DNA of 46,750 nucleotides. It comes from Neobacillus bataviensis LMG 21833 (lineage in GTDB: Bacteria; Bacillota; Bacilli; Bacillales; Cytobacillaceae). The notes beneath the pieces are model-generated. The model was not told the DNA's origin. It did not search any database and was given only the letters and a program-made list of their open reading frames with translations. Of the stretch, positions 16,454 through 25,594 are shown one piece after another. Both the position numbers and the translations under genes were made by a program. How positions within the stretch are numbered: position 1 is the stretch's first letter; each line of letters starts with the position of its first letter. The stretch is from assembly GCF_000307875.1 (NCBI RefSeq), contig NZ_AJLS01000042.1, positions 1-46,750 of the forward strand. Direction: 5' to 3'.

Positions 16454-17912
16454 AATTTCGTACAAGTTCTGCTTGTTGATTTTTATAGTGTACCTTGTTC
16501 TTGTACATGTCTTGGTCAGCTAATTCCAGCATTTCCTCCAGTGTAATCGGAGTTTCCAGCTTATAGTGATAATACCCATGACTAGCCGAGATCTGATATG
16601 GTTTCTGCTTGCTGTCATTGATGTCCTTAAATGACAGATGAATCTGGTTCCATACTTGTTCAACGTCAGCTAATTGCTTGTTGAAAAAAATAACAACAAA
16701 TTCATCCCCGCCAAGGCGGAATAGCACTTCTTTTTTTCCCAGATGCAGGTTAATGGTTTCACAGCTTGTTTTAATTAGATCGTCACCAGTCGAATGGCCA
16801 AAGCAATCATTGACGATTTTTAGGTTATTAATATCGATATAACAGAGAATAAATTCTGTTGCATGTGACCCCGCTGATAACAGCTCGCGAAGCAGCTCGA
16901 TGCCGCTGCGGCGATTTCTGACACCTGTCAGCATATCAATCGATGCATGCTCGAGTAGTTCTGCTTCCTTCTTTTTCAGATCGGTAATATCCGTTGCATC
17001 GATTAACATACATGTATCATCCATGTAATCAACCAATTCGAAATTAAGCAGCGACCATTTCTGTGAAATTTTTTGCTCCAACAAATAGTTTTTAATGCTC
17101 CTTTCTGCTTCCAGCCTTTTTAAAATTTCCTGTCTTTCCTCGGAATTGCGGAACAAAAAATGAATATCGAATGGTTCTATGCCATTCGAATTGAGCTGAT
17201 AATAGTCGATTGCCTGTTTATTCATGAGCACGATTTCATCTGTACCCATTTTTGCGAGAATTAACGGATTAGGATTGACATTAAACAATCTGCGAAAACT
17301 CTCCTCACTTCTATTCAGTTTTTGCTTGTTTAAAAAGTCATTTTTTCGAAATGAATAAAATGCCAGGGCGATCGTGAACGAAATGGCTGCGGTTCCAGTT
17401 GAGTTTATGAGCATAGATAAGTAGGAAAAGTGGTCAAGTTTTATGAAAAATAATCCAACCAGGAAGCCAATATGTACAAGGGCATAATGGAAAAATAAAT
17501 ACCTTGGACGGATCGGAAAAATCGCGCCGATTGCCAATAAAATGATGATATAGGCGTAAATGTTTCCAGTAAATAACTGACTATTAATAGAAGAGACGGC
17601 TCCTATCAATAAATAAAGGAGGATAAAACCATTCACCACTACGCTCTTGGAAACTTTATGGCTGCGGTAAATCATTATAAAAATGAGAGAAATCAAGAGC
17701 CCTGTTATGTGTACGGCAGATAGCACCATTTTAAATACGGGATTGTCGAGATTCTTAAAAAAAACAAAGTCGACAATGAAGAAACAGGGATAGGTGAAGA
17801 TTAACATATAAGAAATGAGTTTCATTCTTTCATATAAATGCTCGTAGTTAGACTGATTAAATTCTTCGGTGGTCATGGGATTCTTCTGTCGTTTTGTCGT
17901 GATGCCCCACAT
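16452..17912 (-). CDS. Membrane diguanylate cyclase (GGDEF) with PAS-like sensor
   Basis: This is a 486-residue protein from the ATG at 17912, which is nine bases after GGAAAAAGG; a GTG at 17939 would add nine residues but has no good Shine-Dalgarno. About six membrane segments occupy roughly residues 30-185, a PAS-like region follows (about 205-325, with FNVNPNPLILAKMG), and the C-terminal GGDEF domain contains LTGVRNRRSG and FRLGGDEFVVIF. It should make c-di-GMP from two GTP at the membrane. The allosteric RxxD inhibition site expected just before GGDEF reads GKKE, so product inhibition is probably lost. Monocistronic, with its own terminator. No EAL or HD-GYP partner is in the window. Confidence 0.9.
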   Translation of the reverse strand: MWGITTKRQKNPMTTEEFNQSNYEHLYERMKLISYMLIFTYPCFFIVDFVFFKNLDNPVFKMVLSAVHITGLLISLIFIMIYRSHKVSKSVVVNGFILLYLLIGAVSSINSQLFTGNIYAYIIILLAIGAIFPIRPRYLFFHYALVHIGFLVGLFFIKLDHFSYLSMLINSTGTAAISFTIALAFYSFRKNDFLNKQKLNRSEESFRRLFNVNPNPLILAKMGTDEIVLMNKQAIDYYQLNSNGIEPFDIHFLFRNSEERQEILKRLEAERSIKNYLLEQKISQKWSLLNFELVDYMDDTCMLIDATDITDLKKKEAELLEHASIDMLTGVRNRRSGIELLRELLSAGSHATEFILCYIDINNLKIVNDCFGHSTGDDLIKTSCETINLHLGKKEVLFRLGGDEFVVIFFNKQLADVEQVWNQIHLSFKDINDSKQKPYQISASHGYYHYKLETPITLEEMLELADQDMYKNKVHYKNQQAELVRN

Positions 17913-18088
17913 TTTCATCATCCTTTTTCCATTCATCACCGAAATTTTAGCATAGTTTCGAAGGCTTGTCAGAAAGGAAAAATGTTTTGGTATTAGGTAA
18001 TATTGGTAAACCCCTGTGAGAAGCTGTTTTTTTTCAAAAATGCTATAATGGAAAACGTGAATGAAATTCTAGCTAAGGGGAAATGACT

Positions 18089-19060
18089 ATGATTCTCGTC
18101 GTTGGCGGAGCTGGTTACATTGGTAGCCATGTGGTAAAAGAATTAGTAGAAACAGAAGATGTTGTCGTCCTTGATAACCTCTCGACCGGACACCGCGCAG
18201 CCGTTGACAGCCGTGCGATTTTTGTCAAAGGGGATCTTGGCAATGTGGATGATGTTCTTATGGTGTTTAGAAGTTATCCCATCAAAGCAGTGATGCACTT
18301 TGCTGCCTACAGTTTGGTCGGGGAGTCGGTTGTGGATCCTTTGAAGTATTATCAAAATAATATGGCGTCTACTATTACACTATTAAAAGTTATGATGAGA
18401 TTCAAGGTGAAAAGGTTTATTTTTTCCTCAACTGCGGCGACTTATGGAATTCCTGATGTTGAGCTGATTGATGAGACAAGTGCTACGATGCCGATTAATC
18501 CTTATGGTCGATCCAAATTAATGGTGGAGCAGGTTCTCGCAGACCTTGCAACATCTGATGGGCTGAATTATGTGATTTTGCGATATTTTAATGCCGCCGG
18601 TGCACATGAATCGTCTAGTATTGGTGAAAGTCATGACCCGGAAACTCATTTAATCCCGATTATTCTTCAACAGCTGCTAGGCCAGCGGGAAAAAATTTCT
18701 ATCTATGGTGCGGATTACGATACGCCAGACGGCACATGTATTCGCGATTACATTCATGTGACGGATTTAGCGAATGCCCATATTCTTGCACTTAAAGCGC
18801 TGTTAACCGGGAAAAAGGGGGCTGAGATTTATAATCTTGGCAACGGTCTCGGGTTTTCGGTGAAGGAAGTCATTGAAACCTGTGAAAAAGTCACCGGTGT
18901 GAAGGCGAATGTAGAAATCGCTGACCGCCGCGCGGGTGATCCAGCAAGGCTTGTGGCTTCTTCTGATAAAATTTTCTCGGAACTTGGCTGGAAAGCAGAA
19001 CGAAATTTAGAAAAAATCATTGCTGATTCGTGGAAGTGGCATCAGAAACAGCAATATTAA
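18089..19060 (+). CDS. galE: UDP-glucose 4-epimerase paralogue
   Basis: This 323-residue extended SDR enzyme has GGAGYIGSH at the N-terminus, a Ser in FSSTAATYG and the Tyr/Lys pair in NPYGRSK. The ATG at 18089 is preferred over 18083 because TAAGGGG ends eight bases before it but only two before the earlier ATG. It is clearly divergent from the GalE at 659 and slightly shorter. It may epimerise UDP-glucose, UDP-GlcNAc or a pentose derivative; specificity is not evident. It is monocistronic and closed by a strong terminator. Two epimerases suggest separate uses, for instance catabolic and wall-glycan synthesis (inference). Confidence 0.88.
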   Translation: MILVVGGAGYIGSHVVKELVETEDVVVLDNLSTGHRAAVDSRAIFVKGDLGNVDDVLMVFRSYPIKAVMHFAAYSLVGESVVDPLKYYQNNMASTITLLKVMMRFKVKRFIFSSTAATYGIPDVELIDETSATMPINPYGRSKLMVEQVLADLATSDGLNYVILRYFNAAGAHESSSIGESHDPETHLIPIILQQLLGQREKISIYGADYDTPDGTCIRDYIHVTDLANAHILALKALLTGKKGAEIYNLGNGLGFSVKEVIETCEKVTGVKANVEIADRRAGDPARLVASSDKIFSELGWKAERNLEKIIADSWKWHQKQQY

Positions 19061-19067
19061 TTTTATG

Positions 19068-19113
19068 AAAAAAGCAATGCTCATCTTGGTTGAGATGGGG
19101 CATTGCTTTTTTT
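19068..19113 (+). terminator. Terminator of the second galE
   Basis: AAAAGCAATGC...GGCATTGCTTTTTTT, with inner CATCT/AGATG, is a classic hairpin plus T tract. Confidence 0.92.
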
Positions 19114-19202
19114 GATAAATAAAGCCATTTACCCGGCGCCTGAATTTGGGTATGATTTATTTGCATATGATGTAGATTGTTGTCGAAAGGCTGTGGATTC
19201 AT

Positions 19203-20456
19203 TTGAAATTATTTTTTAAAAATTATCGATTCACCTTGATTTTACTGTCTGCCATCGTGATTGGTGGGGCAGCTGGCTTGATTTTTGGAACAAAGACGGC
19301 GGTTGTGAAGCCATTTGGCGATCTGTTTCTTAACCTAATGTTCATGATTATCGTGCCATTAGTGTTTTTTAGCATTGCTTCGGCGATTGCGAACATGAAT
19401 GGCATGAAACGGCTTGGAAAAATTATGGGCAGCATCCTTGTCGTGTTTTTGGTGACCGCTTCGGTTGCGGCCATTCTCGGATTGGTAGGTGCGTCCATCA
19501 TCCATCCGATTGAAAATGCGGATATTGCTGGGATTAAAGAGGTTATGAATCATTCATCTGTAGAAACGGATGCGGAGAAATTATCGTTTATGGATCATCT
19601 CGTTGCCACCTTCACGGTATCCGATTTTCATTTATTGCTATCGAGAAGTAATATGCTTCAGCTAATTGTTTTCTCGTTGCTGTTTGGAATTTCGACAGCA
19701 ATGGTAGGGGAAAAGGCGAAACCGGTTGCGGACTTTTTATCGGCGGCGACGGGGGTCATGATGAAGATGGTCAGCATCGTGATGTACTATGCGCCGATTG
19801 GGCTTGGCTGTTATTTTGCCGCAGTCATTGGCGAACTTGGACCGCAAATTTTAGAAGGCTATGCCCGCTCATTTATACTGTATTTGATTTTGGCAGTTAT
19901 TTATTACTTTGTCTTTTTCACTCTGTATGCCTTCATCGCCGGCGGCAAGGACGGGGTCAAGGTGTTTTGGAAAAATGCCATTACCCCATCTGTTACGGCG
20001 CTTGCAACTTGCTCGAGTGCGGCTTGCATTCCTGTGAACCTCGCTACGGTCCGGAAAATGGGTGTGCCAAAGGATATTGCCGAAACAATTGTTCCGCTTG
20101 GTGCGAACACACATAAAGATGGTTCAGTCTTTGGCGGAGTCCTAAAAATCGTCTTCCTGTTTGCGTTATTCGGGAAGGATTTAACGAGCATCTCGAATAT
20201 CTTAAGTATTCTCGCTGTTGCCTTTTTAGTCGGTGCTGTCATGGGGGCAATCCCTGGCGGCGGAATGATTGGCGAAATGCTGATTATCAGCGTATACGGC
20301 TTCCCGCCAGAAACCCTGCCGATTATCGCCGTCATCAGCACCATCATCGACGCACCGGCCACACTACTCAACTCAACCGGAAACACTGTCTGCGCCATGC
20401 TCGTCACACGCCTCGTCGAAGGCAAAAATTGGCTCCGCGGAACCGTTGGTGCCTGA
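19203..20456 (+). CDS. Dicarboxylate/amino acid:cation symporter (DAACS, GltP/DctA type)
   Basis: This 417-residue secondary transporter has about eight membrane helices plus re-entrant loops. The serine-rich hairpin reads ALATCSSAACIPVNL, and the conserved helical segment before the second hairpin is PLGANTHKDGSVFG. Family members couple Na+ or H+ to uptake of glutamate, aspartate, C4-dicarboxylates or related amino acids. The start is TTG at 19203, with GAAAGG twelve bases upstream. Oddly, the last codons are GGT GCC TGA, which belong to a REP element at 20448-20460, so the repeat supplies the C-terminal Gly-Ala and the stop. Confidence 0.88.
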   Translation: MKLFFKNYRFTLILLSAIVIGGAAGLIFGTKTAVVKPFGDLFLNLMFMIIVPLVFFSIASAIANMNGMKRLGKIMGSILVVFLVTASVAAILGLVGASIIHPIENADIAGIKEVMNHSSVETDAEKLSFMDHLVATFTVSDFHLLLSRSNMLQLIVFSLLFGISTAMVGEKAKPVADFLSAATGVMMKMVSIVMYYAPIGLGCYFAAVIGELGPQILEGYARSFILYLILAVIYYFVFFTLYAFIAGGKDGVKVFWKNAITPSVTALATCSSAACIPVNLATVRKMGVPKDIAETIVPLGANTHKDGSVFGGVLKIVFLFALFGKDLTSISNILSILAVAFLVGAVMGAIPGGGMIGEMLIISVYGFPPETLPIIAVISTIIDAPATLLNSTGNTVCAMLVTRLVEGKNWLRGTVGA

Positions 20457-20510
20457 CACCAATAACACTATTTAATGCGTAGAAAGCTAGTAAAGGGTGA
20501 CAGGCACCAT
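20448..20510. repeat. REP pair (inverted) at the 3' end of the symporter gene
   Basis: Core copy GGTGCCTGACACC (20448-20460) is followed by AATAACACTATTTA, and an inverted copy GGTGACAGGCACC (20496-20508, one mismatch) lies 35 bases on. The extension after the first core is also seen at 24928 and 32198. Confidence 0.9.
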
Positions 20511-20522
20511 TTTGAAATTTCT

Positions 20523-20558
20523 GGAACTAGGGCTGATTTGGCCTTGGTTCCTTTTTTT
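20523..20558 (+). terminator. Probable terminator of the symporter gene
   Basis: GGAACTAGGGC pairs with GCCTTGGTTCC (with G-T wobbles) and is followed by seven T. Confidence 0.7.
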
Positions 20559-20561
20559 ACT

Positions 20562-22631
20562 CTAAATTTTTTTCACGCTGACCCTTCCCGAAAAGAAGAC
20601 AGCGCCGCCTCCCATATCAGCGATGCGATCGGGGGTCAGAGCGTTCATTAAATGTTTTGTGGCTTTTACGCCATCCCCTGACTTGCCCACAGTATCTGCC
20701 CAGAGTCCTTGTGACACGACAACACCTGGAAGGACATTATCTCCCACCGTGACCTTTAACTCGCATTCCCCGCGATTGTTCCACACACGCACGATCTCTC
20801 CCTCTTCAATTCCTGCAGCTAGCGCATCAAACCGATTCATATGTAATCGTGGTTCTTTTTCAAGGGAAATATGCTTCCGATTGTTAGAAAAAGTAGAGTT
20901 TAAGAAATTATGATTCGGCCCAGGGACAAATTGATAGCGGTGATCCCCCTCGTCTACGAGCGGGATATAGGTTGGCAGCGGCGGGTACCCGTCCTGTTTC
21001 ATCCTCTCAGAATATAACTCTATTTTTCCACTGGGAGTTGGAAGCGTCCCTGGAAACAATGGTTTCACCTTGGCTTTCATGTATTGCCGCTCGACTAAAG
21101 AGTCGTAGTCAATCCCCTCCAAAAAGGAATTCCGCGGGTTATTCAACGCACCAGTAATCATTTCTACCTCTGTTTCTTTGAAGGCAGCCACATCGTGGAA
21201 GCCCATTTCTTTTGCCAGCAAACGGAAGACATCCACATTCGATTTAGACTCTTCGTACGGGGCGATGACCGGCTGCTGAATTTGTGCGTAATGATGCCAG
21301 TATGACGTGTATAAATCAGTGTTTTCGAAGGATGATGTTGCTGGTAACACAATATCCGCGTATTTGGCCGTTTCTGTTAAAAATAAATCATGAACGACAA
21401 GGAATAAATCTTCGCGCTCGAGACCTTTTCTGACCTTATTGCTGGACGGCGCTACCAGTGCAGGATTTGAACCATACACATACAGGGATTTTACGGGCGG
21501 ATCTAATGTTAATAAGGCTTCGCCTAGTTGGTTCATATTAATCATGCGGGTTTGTTTATTTTTCAAAAGATCTGGCCGTTGCAAGCTTTTAGTATTTGGT
21601 GCAAGAAAGGCGGAATTTCCTTTAATGGCACCGCCGCCTTTTACGAGCCAATGTCCGGTAAGGGCAGGAAGGCATGCGACGGTACGGACGAACATGCCGC
21701 CATTGTCGTGATGCTGCGGCCCGTTGCCCATTCGAATAAAAGAAGGGGACGTTTCGCCGTACATTCTTGCTAACTTGTATATGTCTTCAACCGGAACACC
21801 GGTGATGGTGGAAACGTTGGCAGGGTCGTATTGCTTGACATGTTCGCGCAGTTCTTCGTGTCCAACGGTATATTTTTGCAAAAAGTCGTGGTCGACCAGG
21901 TTTTCAGCAAATAAGATGTGCATCATCCCGAGGGCGAGGGCACTGTCCGTCCCTGGCAAAATCGGAATAAACCAATCGGCTAATTTGCCGGTTTGATTTT
22001 TATGAACATCGATGACAATTATTTTCGCACCGTGCTGCTTGCGGGCTTTTTGTGCCATGGCTACCTGGTGCATGTTGGTGCTGGCAGCATTGATACCCCA
22101 AAAGATGAACAGTTTGGAATGGAATGTATCTTCAGGGTCAATGCCGAGGCTGCCGCCCATCGTATATTGATATCCTGCAGATCCGGCGGAGGAACAAATC
22201 GTTCGATCTAGCCTAGAGGCGCCTAAGTAATTCCAAAAACGGCGATCCATTCCTTCAGCGCTGAGCCTACCCATGTTTCCATAAAAGCTGTATGGAAGAA
22301 TACTTTCCGGCCCATCTGATTTGATGAGCTCCTTCCAGCGGGAAGTAATGGTATGGAGTGCTTCCTCCCAGCTAATGGGGGTGAAGTTTCCTTTCCCCTT
22401 GGAGCCAATTCGTTTTAGTGGATATTTCAGGCGATGTTCGTCATGAATCCGTTCAAGCATATTCCGCACCTTGTTACAAATATGGCCCTTCGTAACCGGG
22501 TGCCGAGGGTCACCCTCCACTTTGACAATTTTTCCGTCCTCTTTATGCAGCAGCAAACCACACTGATCCGGGCAATCAAGCGGGCAAACCGCATGAAAAA
22601 CACCATTCTGAACCTCAATAAAAGATGACAT
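20562..22631 (-). CDS. Molybdopterin-dependent oxidoreductase (YoaE-like)
   Basis: This 689-residue protein of the DMSO reductase / formate dehydrogenase superfamily binds bis-molybdopterin and one [4Fe-4S] cluster. The cluster cysteines are in CPLDCPDQC near residues 16-24 and in HICNKVRN near 51. The molybdopterin regions follow, with GSNPALVAPSS typical of the second domain and a C-terminal molydop-binding beta domain (EGEIVRVWNNRGECEL). There is no twin-arginine signal, so it should be cytoplasmic. It resembles B. subtilis YoaE, whose substrate is not known to me. AAAGGCGG precedes the ATG. It is a single gene with no subunits or cofactor genes beside it. Confidence 0.88.
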   Translation of the reverse strand: MSSFIEVQNGVFHAVCPLDCPDQCGLLLHKEDGKIVKVEGDPRHPVTKGHICNKVRNMLERIHDEHRLKYPLKRIGSKGKGNFTPISWEEALHTITSRWKELIKSDGPESILPYSFYGNMGRLSAEGMDRRFWNYLGASRLDRTICSSAGSAGYQYTMGGSLGIDPEDTFHSKLFIFWGINAASTNMHQVAMAQKARKQHGAKIIVIDVHKNQTGKLADWFIPILPGTDSALALGMMHILFAENLVDHDFLQKYTVGHEELREHVKQYDPANVSTITGVPVEDIYKLARMYGETSPSFIRMGNGPQHHDNGGMFVRTVACLPALTGHWLVKGGGAIKGNSAFLAPNTKSLQRPDLLKNKQTRMINMNQLGEALLTLDPPVKSLYVYGSNPALVAPSSNKVRKGLEREDLFLVVHDLFLTETAKYADIVLPATSSFENTDLYTSYWHHYAQIQQPVIAPYEESKSNVDVFRLLAKEMGFHDVAAFKETEVEMITGALNNPRNSFLEGIDYDSLVERQYMKAKVKPLFPGTLPTPSGKIELYSERMKQDGYPPLPTYIPLVDEGDHRYQFVPGPNHNFLNSTFSNNRKHISLEKEPRLHMNRFDALAAGIEEGEIVRVWNNRGECELKVTVGDNVLPGVVVSQGLWADTVGKSGDGVKATKHLMNALTPDRIADMGGGAVFFSGRVSVKKI

Positions 22632-22773
22632 AGGAAACCGCCTTTCAGATAAAAGGTATTATTTAAAAAAGTGTCTTATGGTATTATACTAGAGGTTATT
22701 GGGATATTTATGGGTAAAACTAAAAATACTGTTATAATATACATATTATAATGATTTAAAGGAGAGACAGGCT

Positions 22774-23709
22774 GTGAAAAAAGTTCGTAAAGCAATTATC
22801 CCGGCTGCTGGGCTTGGGACGCGTTTTTTACCAGCAACGAAGGCAATGCCAAAAGAAATGCTGCCGATTGTGGATAAGCCGACGATTCAATATATTGTCG
22901 AGGAAGCCATTGCCTCTGGGATTGAGGATATTATTATTGTAACAGGAAAAGGAAAAAGGGCGATTGAAGATCATTTTGATTCTGCCCCCGAGCTTGAGAA
23001 AAACTTAATGGAAAAGGAGAAATGGGATCTTTTAAATAAGGTGAACTATACCTCCAACCTTGCTGATATTCATTATATCCGTCAGAAGGAGCCTAAAGGA
23101 TTGGGACATGCCGTCTGGTGTGCACGGAATTTTATAGGCGATGAGCCATTTGCTGTGCTTTTGGGCGATGATATTGTTCAAAGCGATACACCTTGTTTAC
23201 GGCAGCTGATTGATCAATATGAAGCGACATTCTCGTCGATTATCGGGGTACAGCATGTTCCGGAAGATGAAACACATCGTTATGGGATTGTCGATCCGCT
23301 TCAGCAGGAAGGCCGACGGTATCAAGTTAAAAATTTTGTTGAAAAGCCGAATCCGGGAACAGCCCCGTCCAACTTAGCCATCATGGGAAGATATATTTTA
23401 ACACCTGAGATCTTTATGTTCTTAGACCAGCAGGAGGCAGGCGCTGGCGGTGAAATCCAGTTAACGGATGCAATTCATAAACTTAATCAGATTCAGCGCG
23501 TCTTCGCTTACAATTTCGAAGGTAAACGGTTTGATGTGGGGGAAAAAATCGGCTTTGTCAAAACAACAATCGAATTTGCCCTTCAGCAGGAAGGCATCCA
23601 TGATGAACTTCTCCAATTCCTAAAACAACTCATCGAAGAAGACCAAAAGGGATCTCAAAACGAAAAGGTAAAAATAAAGGAAAAGGTTAGCAACACACAA
23701 GACGTGTAA
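22774..23709 (+). CDS. galU: UTP-glucose-1-phosphate uridylyltransferase
   Basis: This enzyme makes UDP-glucose from UTP and glucose-1-phosphate. It is 311 residues, with the nucleotide-binding [19 protein letters not shown] near the N-terminus, LLGDDIV and FVEKPNPG, and [12 protein letters not shown] near the C-terminus. The start is GTG, with AAAGGAGAG just upstream. UDP-glucose feeds the two GalE enzymes and Ugd in this window and also teichoic acid and glycolipid glucosylation. The last codons, GTG TAA, lie in an extended REP element. The B. subtilis orthologue is called GtaB. Confidence 0.95.
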   Translation: MKKVRKAIIPAAGLGTRFLPATKAMPKEMLPIVDKPTIQYIVEEAIASGIEDIIIVTGKGKRAIEDHFDSAPELEKNLMEKEKWDLLNKVNYTSNLADIHYIRQKEPKGLGHAVWCARNFIGDEPFAVLLGDDIVQSDTPCLRQLIDQYEATFSSIIGVQHVPEDETHRYGIVDPLQQEGRRYQVKNFVEKPNPGTAPSNLAIMGRYILTPEIFMFLDQQEAGAGGEIQLTDAIHKLNQIQRVFAYNFEGKRFDVGEKIGFVKTTIEFALQQEGIHDELLQFLKQLIEEDQKGSQNEKVKIKEKVSNTQDV

Positions 23710-23711
23710 AG

Positions 23712-23726
23712 GGTGTCAGGCACCAT
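23712..23726 (-). repeat. REP element directly after the galU stop
   Basis: GGTGTCAGGCACCAT, preceded by GTGTAAAG as at the comM stop (27071). The galU stop codon TAA is in this shared flank. Confidence 0.9.
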
Positions 23727-23743
23727 TTGCTAATTTTTGGAAT

Positions 23744-23790
23744 AGCTGCATTTTACTGGGGGGGTAACTCGGTGAAATGTGGCTTTTTTT
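23744..23790 (+). terminator. Terminator of galU
   Basis: AGCTGCATTTTACT pairs with GGTGAAATGTGGCT (some wobble) and is followed by TTTTTTT. Confidence 0.7.
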
Positions 23791-23882
23791 GTGTGTGCTG
23801 ATTCGACGGATTTCGGCCATTCACCCAATTCCTTCATTATCCATAGGATATATATAATGAAAATAATTGGGGAGGTTCTTCT

Positions 23883-24323
23883 ATGTACCGTTTTACAAAT
23901 TACCGCGATGCCATAAATCTGTCATCTCATCCATTGGTTCAGGATGTTGAAAAAGCCATAAATGGTGAGTATAGTGCGAGTGAATGTTATGCCAGGCTGG
24001 CAAATTTGGCTCCGTCTAAGAAGGTACGGGAGCAAATTCTTGAGATTCGTCAGGATGAAATTAAACATTATCAGCAGTTTGTGCAGATTTATCGGGGTTT
24101 AACGGGAATCCCTCCTCAGCCAAAGATTACCGAGGACTGTCCGGAGGGTTTTTTAAGAGGATTGGAGTTTGCTATCGAGGATGAACAAAAAACAGTAGAT
24201 TTCTATATGGAAATAGCGGATGCCGCGACAGATCCGTTCATTAAAGAAGTATTCAGAAGGGCAGCGGCTGATGAGCAAAATCACGCCGTGTGGTTTTTGT
24301 ATTATTTTACAATATCGAAGTAA
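23883..24323 (+). CDS. Ferritin-like / rubrerythrin-type protein
   Basis: This 146-residue four-helix-bundle protein has two E...ExxH-type metal motifs. The first helix pair carries INGEYSASECYARL and IRQDEIKHYQQF; the second carries FAIEDEQKTVDFYMEI and AADEQNHAVWF. These carboxylate and histidine residues form a di-iron site in the family. It lacks the C-terminal rubredoxin domain of true rubrerythrins. It may take part in peroxide defence or iron handling; the substrate is unknown. GGGGAGG lies seven to eight bases upstream of the ATG. Monocistronic, with its own terminator. Confidence 0.8.
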   Translation: MYRFTNYRDAINLSSHPLVQDVEKAINGEYSASECYARLANLAPSKKVREQILEIRQDEIKHYQQFVQIYRGLTGIPPQPKITEDCPEGFLRGLEFAIEDEQKTVDFYMEIADAATDPFIKEVFRRAAADEQNHAVWFLYYFTISK

Positions 24324-24342
24324 CTCAGATGGAATGTGAAAG

Positions 24343-24377
24343 TGCCCCCGAAATATTATAAATCGGAGGCATTTTTT
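24343..24377 (+). terminator. Terminator of the ferritin-like gene
   Basis: TGCCcCCGA ... TCGGaGGCA followed by TTTTTT. Confidence 0.85.
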
Positions 24378-24404
24378 CAATAAGTTGCAAAAAGGTTTGT
24401 TGAA

Positions 24405-24671
24405 TTAGTCTCCTCCATCTCCACCACCCGAATCTCCGCCCCCATAGGAGCTGTCGTTGTCATCGGCCGAATCATTGTAACGATCACTGTCATCAACATC
24501 ATTGCTATAGGATCGTTTTTTTTCCTTGTTTAGGCTTGGGAAAATTAAGAAGGCAACAATTATTAATATGGTACCAAAGAACTCTTGTGTGCCGAAAATG
24601 AGATAAATCCCGTACACAAGAAGGAGAACACCAACCAATCTTTGTATCATTCTTACACTTTTCAGAGACAT
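24405..24671 (-). CDS. Small membrane protein with acidic Gly/Ser/Asp tail
   Basis: This 88-residue protein has two hydrophobic helices (about residues 9-27 and 30-46), a short basic stretch (NKEKKR) and a low-complexity tail rich in Asp, Ser and Gly (about 57-88, ending GGGDGGD). AGGGGAGG is very close to the ATG, which is somewhat tight spacing. I do not recognise a family with known function. The acidic tail could bind Ca2+ or act as a flexible extracytoplasmic tether; that is speculation. Confidence 0.7.
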   Translation of the reverse strand: MSLKSVRMIQRLVGVLLLVYGIYLIFGTQEFFGTILIIVAFLIFPSLNKEKKRSYSNDVDDSDRYNDSADDNDSSYGGGDSGGGDGGD

Positions 24672-24914
24672 TCCTCCCCTAAATGGAAAGTAAGAAATGA
24701 AGTTTGACTTTACTAATAAATATTAGGGCTAACGACCATTTATACATTCATGATAAACTTCGAACTTGGTTATTTAGTGGGACAAAAAGGTTTCTTCAGG
24801 AAAGATACAGGCAAATCACATAGCTCCCCAACCCAACCATTTGAACATTTTGTTACATATTTCAATATCGCTAACTTTCGAGGCAAATATTTGTATAATG
24901 GAAAAGAAGGAAAT

Positions 24915-24941
24915 GGTGCCTGACACCAATTACACCATTTA
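24915..24941 (+). repeat. REP element upstream of the RAYT gene
   Basis: GGTGCCTGACACC followed by AATTACACCATTTA, the same extension as at 20461 and 32198 with few changes. It lies about 50 bases before the RAYT start, in its 5' untranslated region. It can fold as TGGTG-CCTGA-CACCA. Confidence 0.9.
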
Positions 24942-24979
24942 CATCGTATAAATATGCTTTTATTGAAGGAGTGATTGTT

Positions 24980-25594
24980 TTGGCTCGTAGGGTTCGTTTG
25001 TGGTATGAAGGTGCGAAGTATCATGTGACCAGCAGGGGAATTCGGAAAAGTTCGCTGTTTTTTGAGGATGAGGATTTCAAGAAGTATCTTAGTTACATAG
25101 AAGAAACGAAAGACCGGTATCCCTTTCAGCTCCACTCTTACTGCTTAATGACCAATCATACCCATCTCCAGCTTGAAACTCACGAAACCCCACTCAGTAC
25201 CATCATGAAACATCTCAATACAAAATACGCAAAATATTTTAATCAAAAGTATGATTTTTCGGGCCATGTTTTCGACAAGCGTTATGGTGCAGAGCACCTC
25301 AACTCACGTGAATATGAGATTGATGTCAGCAAATATATTCATCTAAATCCAGTAGAAGCCGGGATGGTGACGGCGCCTGAGGAGTATCCTTGGAGCAGCT
25401 ATCGTACCTATCTCTACGGCGAAAGTGAAAAGAACCCCCATGTTAACCCCAACCCAATTCTCGCTTTTTTCCCTGACCCACAGCCCCAATACTACCAACA
25501 ATATATTCAATCTTTAGTAACGGACAAGTTCTTTTGGGAAGATGGAAAAATCATCAAGCTCGAGGGGGAGTGGTTTCCATGTGGGCTCGAGTGA
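24980..25594 (+). CDS. REP-associated tyrosine transposase (RAYT, Y1 / TnpA_REP family)
   Basis: This 204-residue single-domain Y1 HUH nuclease is related to IS200/IS605 TnpA. Visible motifs are YHVTSRG near the N-terminus, the HUH box in MTNHTHLQLE, and the catalytic tyrosine region SKYIHLNPVEAG, followed by YPWSSYRTYL, all standard for RAYTs. The TTG at 24980 is preferred because GAAGGAG ends eight bases before it; a GTG at 24971 overlaps that site. It is not in an IS with ends. Instead, a REP hairpin lies just upstream and eleven more cores are scattered in the window, so it is probably the domesticated enzyme that spreads this REP family. It overlaps comM by 16 bases. Confidence 0.92.
   Translation: MARRVRLWYEGAKYHVTSRGIRKSSLFFEDEDFKKYLSYIEETKDRYPFQLHSYCLMTNHTHLQLETHETPLSTIMKHLNTKYAKYFNQKYDFSGHVFDKRYGAEHLNSREYEIDVSKYIHLNPVEAGMVTAPEEYPWSSYRTYLYGESEKNPHVNPNPILAFFPDPQPQYYQQYIQSLVTDKFFWEDGKIIKLEGEWFPCGLE

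Noticed and set aside
16910..16940. REP-like GACACCTGTCAG inside the GGDEF gene
   Set aside because: It lies in conserved coding sequence (LTGVRNRR region) and does not match the GGTGCCTGACACC core.
24770..25135. Minus-strand ORF over the REP and RAYT start
   Set aside because: It overlaps the conserved RAYT coding sequence and crosses a REP; no Shine-Dalgarno and no recognisable protein.
24980..25594. Complete IS200/IS605 insertion sequence
   Set aside because: No tnpB, no subterminal IS ends, and the gene is locked in overlap with comM; RAYT motifs and scattered REPs fit better.
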